Shown in pieces: positions 6,164-6,827 of a stretch of 6,827 nt of DNA. The translations under genes were made by a program, and so were the position numbers. The DNA comes from Acidimicrobiaceae bacterium. Its GTDB lineage: Bacteria > Actinomycetota > Acidimicrobiia > Acidimicrobiales > RAAP-2. The notes under the pieces were generated by a model, which was not told the origin of the DNA, did not search any database, and was given only the letters and a program-made list of their open reading frames with translations. Numbering within the stretch: position 1 is the stretch's first letter; the number at the start of each line of letters is the position of its first letter. The stretch covers positions 1 to 6,827 of the forward strand of contig PMFY01000196.1 in assembly GCA_003157945.1 (NCBI GenBank), given 5' to 3'.

Positions 6164-6827
6164 GTGACCCCGCCGTAACGCCGCTGGCGCTGCTGGAACT
6201 CGCGCACCGCCTCGAAGAGGTGGTGCCGGCGGAAGTCGGGCCACAGCACCTCGGTGAACACCAGCTCGCTGTAGGCCAGCTGCCACAGCAGGAAGTTGGA
6301 GATCCGGTGCTCGCCCGACGTCCGGATCATCAGGTCGGGATCGGGCTGGTCCGGGTAGTAGAGGTGCTTGTGGATGGGCTTCTCGTCGATCTTGGCGGCG
6401 GGGACGCCGGCGTCGACCAGGGCCCGGACCGCGTCGACGATCTCGGCCCGGCCGCCGTAGTTGAACGCCATGGTGAGCGTGCAGCGACGGTTCTGCTCGG
6501 TCAGCTCGATGGACTCGTCCATCCGCTTCAGGACCCGCTTGGGCACCCGCCAGTCGCGCCGGCCGGCGAACTGGATCCGCACGCCCTTCTCGTTCAATTC
6601 GTCACGGCGACGCACCAGGAGGCTCTCGTTGAAGCCCATCAGGTAGCGGACCTCGTCGGCCGGGCGCCTCCAGTTTTCGGTGGAGAAGGCGTACATGGTG
6701 ATCCAGGGGATGCCCAGGTCGAGGGCCCCTTCGACCGCGTCGATCAGGGCTGCCTCTCCGGCCGTGTGGCCCTCGGTCCGGGGAAGCCCGCGGCGCGCCG
6801 CCCACCGTCCGTTGCCGTCCATGATGA
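6160..6827 (-). CDS. uppS: Isoprenyl (polyprenyl) diphosphate synthase, cis-type (5' end outside window)
   Basis: This cis-prenyltransferase adds isopentenyl diphosphate units to an allylic primer to make the polyprenyl diphosphate precursor of the lipid carrier for peptidoglycan and other wall polymers. Family motifs are complete in the 222 residues present: IMDGNGRWA with the catalytic Asp and phosphate-binding loop at the window edge, then, counting from that Met, YAFSTENWRRP (44-54), NYGGRAEI (121-128), and RTSGEHRISNFLLWQ (167-181). The Met at 6822-6820 is not the true start: the codon before it encodes Ile, as in the conserved IMDGNGRW, and homologues begin some 20-40 residues earlier, so the start lies outside the window. 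Chain length of the product cannot be read from the sequence. The TGA overlaps the ATG of the membrane gene as ATGA, making this the furthest upstream visible gene of the presumed operon. Confidence 0.95.
   Translation of the reverse strand, partial: IMDGNGRWAARRGLPRTEGHTAGEAALIDAVEGALDLGIPWITMYAFSTENWRRPADEVRYLMGFNESLLVRRRDELNEKGVRIQFAGRRDWRVPKRVLKRMDESIELTEQNRRCTLTMAFNYGGRAEIVDAVRALVDAGVPAAKIDEKPIHKHLYYPDQPDPDLMIRTSGEHRISNFLLWQLAYSELVFTEVLWPDFRRHHLFEAVREFQQRQRRYGGVT

Noticed and set aside
1..6827. Search for tRNA, rRNA, CRISPR, insertion sequence, phage, toxin-antitoxin or anti-phage modules.
   Set aside because: None is visible. No regularly spaced long repeats, transposase or integrase motifs, or tRNA-like cloverleaf were noticed by eye; subtle RNAs cannot be excluded without a covariance-model scan.

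Overview
The window is a GC-rich (roughly 70%), tightly packed chromosomal segment in which every convincing gene lies on the minus strand. The base composition, GTG starts, ATGA gene overlaps, single-chain glycyl-tRNA synthetase and the grouping of uppS, recO, hemW and glyS suggest an actinomycete-type bacterium (Actinomycetota, possibly Acidimicrobiia). That placement is inference from gene content, not from a marker tree.

Reading in the direction of transcription (right to left): a 5'-truncated isoprenyl diphosphate synthase (uppS, 6160-6827); a small two-helix membrane protein of unknown function (5747-6163); the recombination mediator recO (5025-5750); a class I-type DNA photolyase (phr, 3658-5004); and hemW, a radical SAM haem chaperone (2465-3544, with possible upstream starts to 3661). 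Two junctions are ATGA four-base overlaps and recO/phr are 20 nt apart, so these five genes look like one operon. It covers cell-wall lipid carrier synthesis, DNA repair and haem handling. The phr/hemW junction carries four copies of a 10-bp ATG-containing microrepeat, which makes the hemW start ambiguous.

A 10-bp GC-rich hairpin follows the hemW stop. The next gene, glycyl-tRNA synthetase (glyS, 991-2337), is 127 nt away, has no visible Shine-Dalgarno and has a TACGAT -10-like box just before its ATG, so it may have its own promoter and a leaderless or near-leaderless mRNA. Sixty-one bases beyond glyS begins a different kind of gene: a secreted, probably surface-exposed protein with a clear signal peptide and a C-terminal beta-sandwich-like segment, cut by the left window edge.

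I see no tRNA, rRNA, CRISPR array, insertion sequence or phage gene. Most of the window is core housekeeping. The least explained items are the secreted protein, the small membrane protein between uppS and recO, and the ATG microrepeat.
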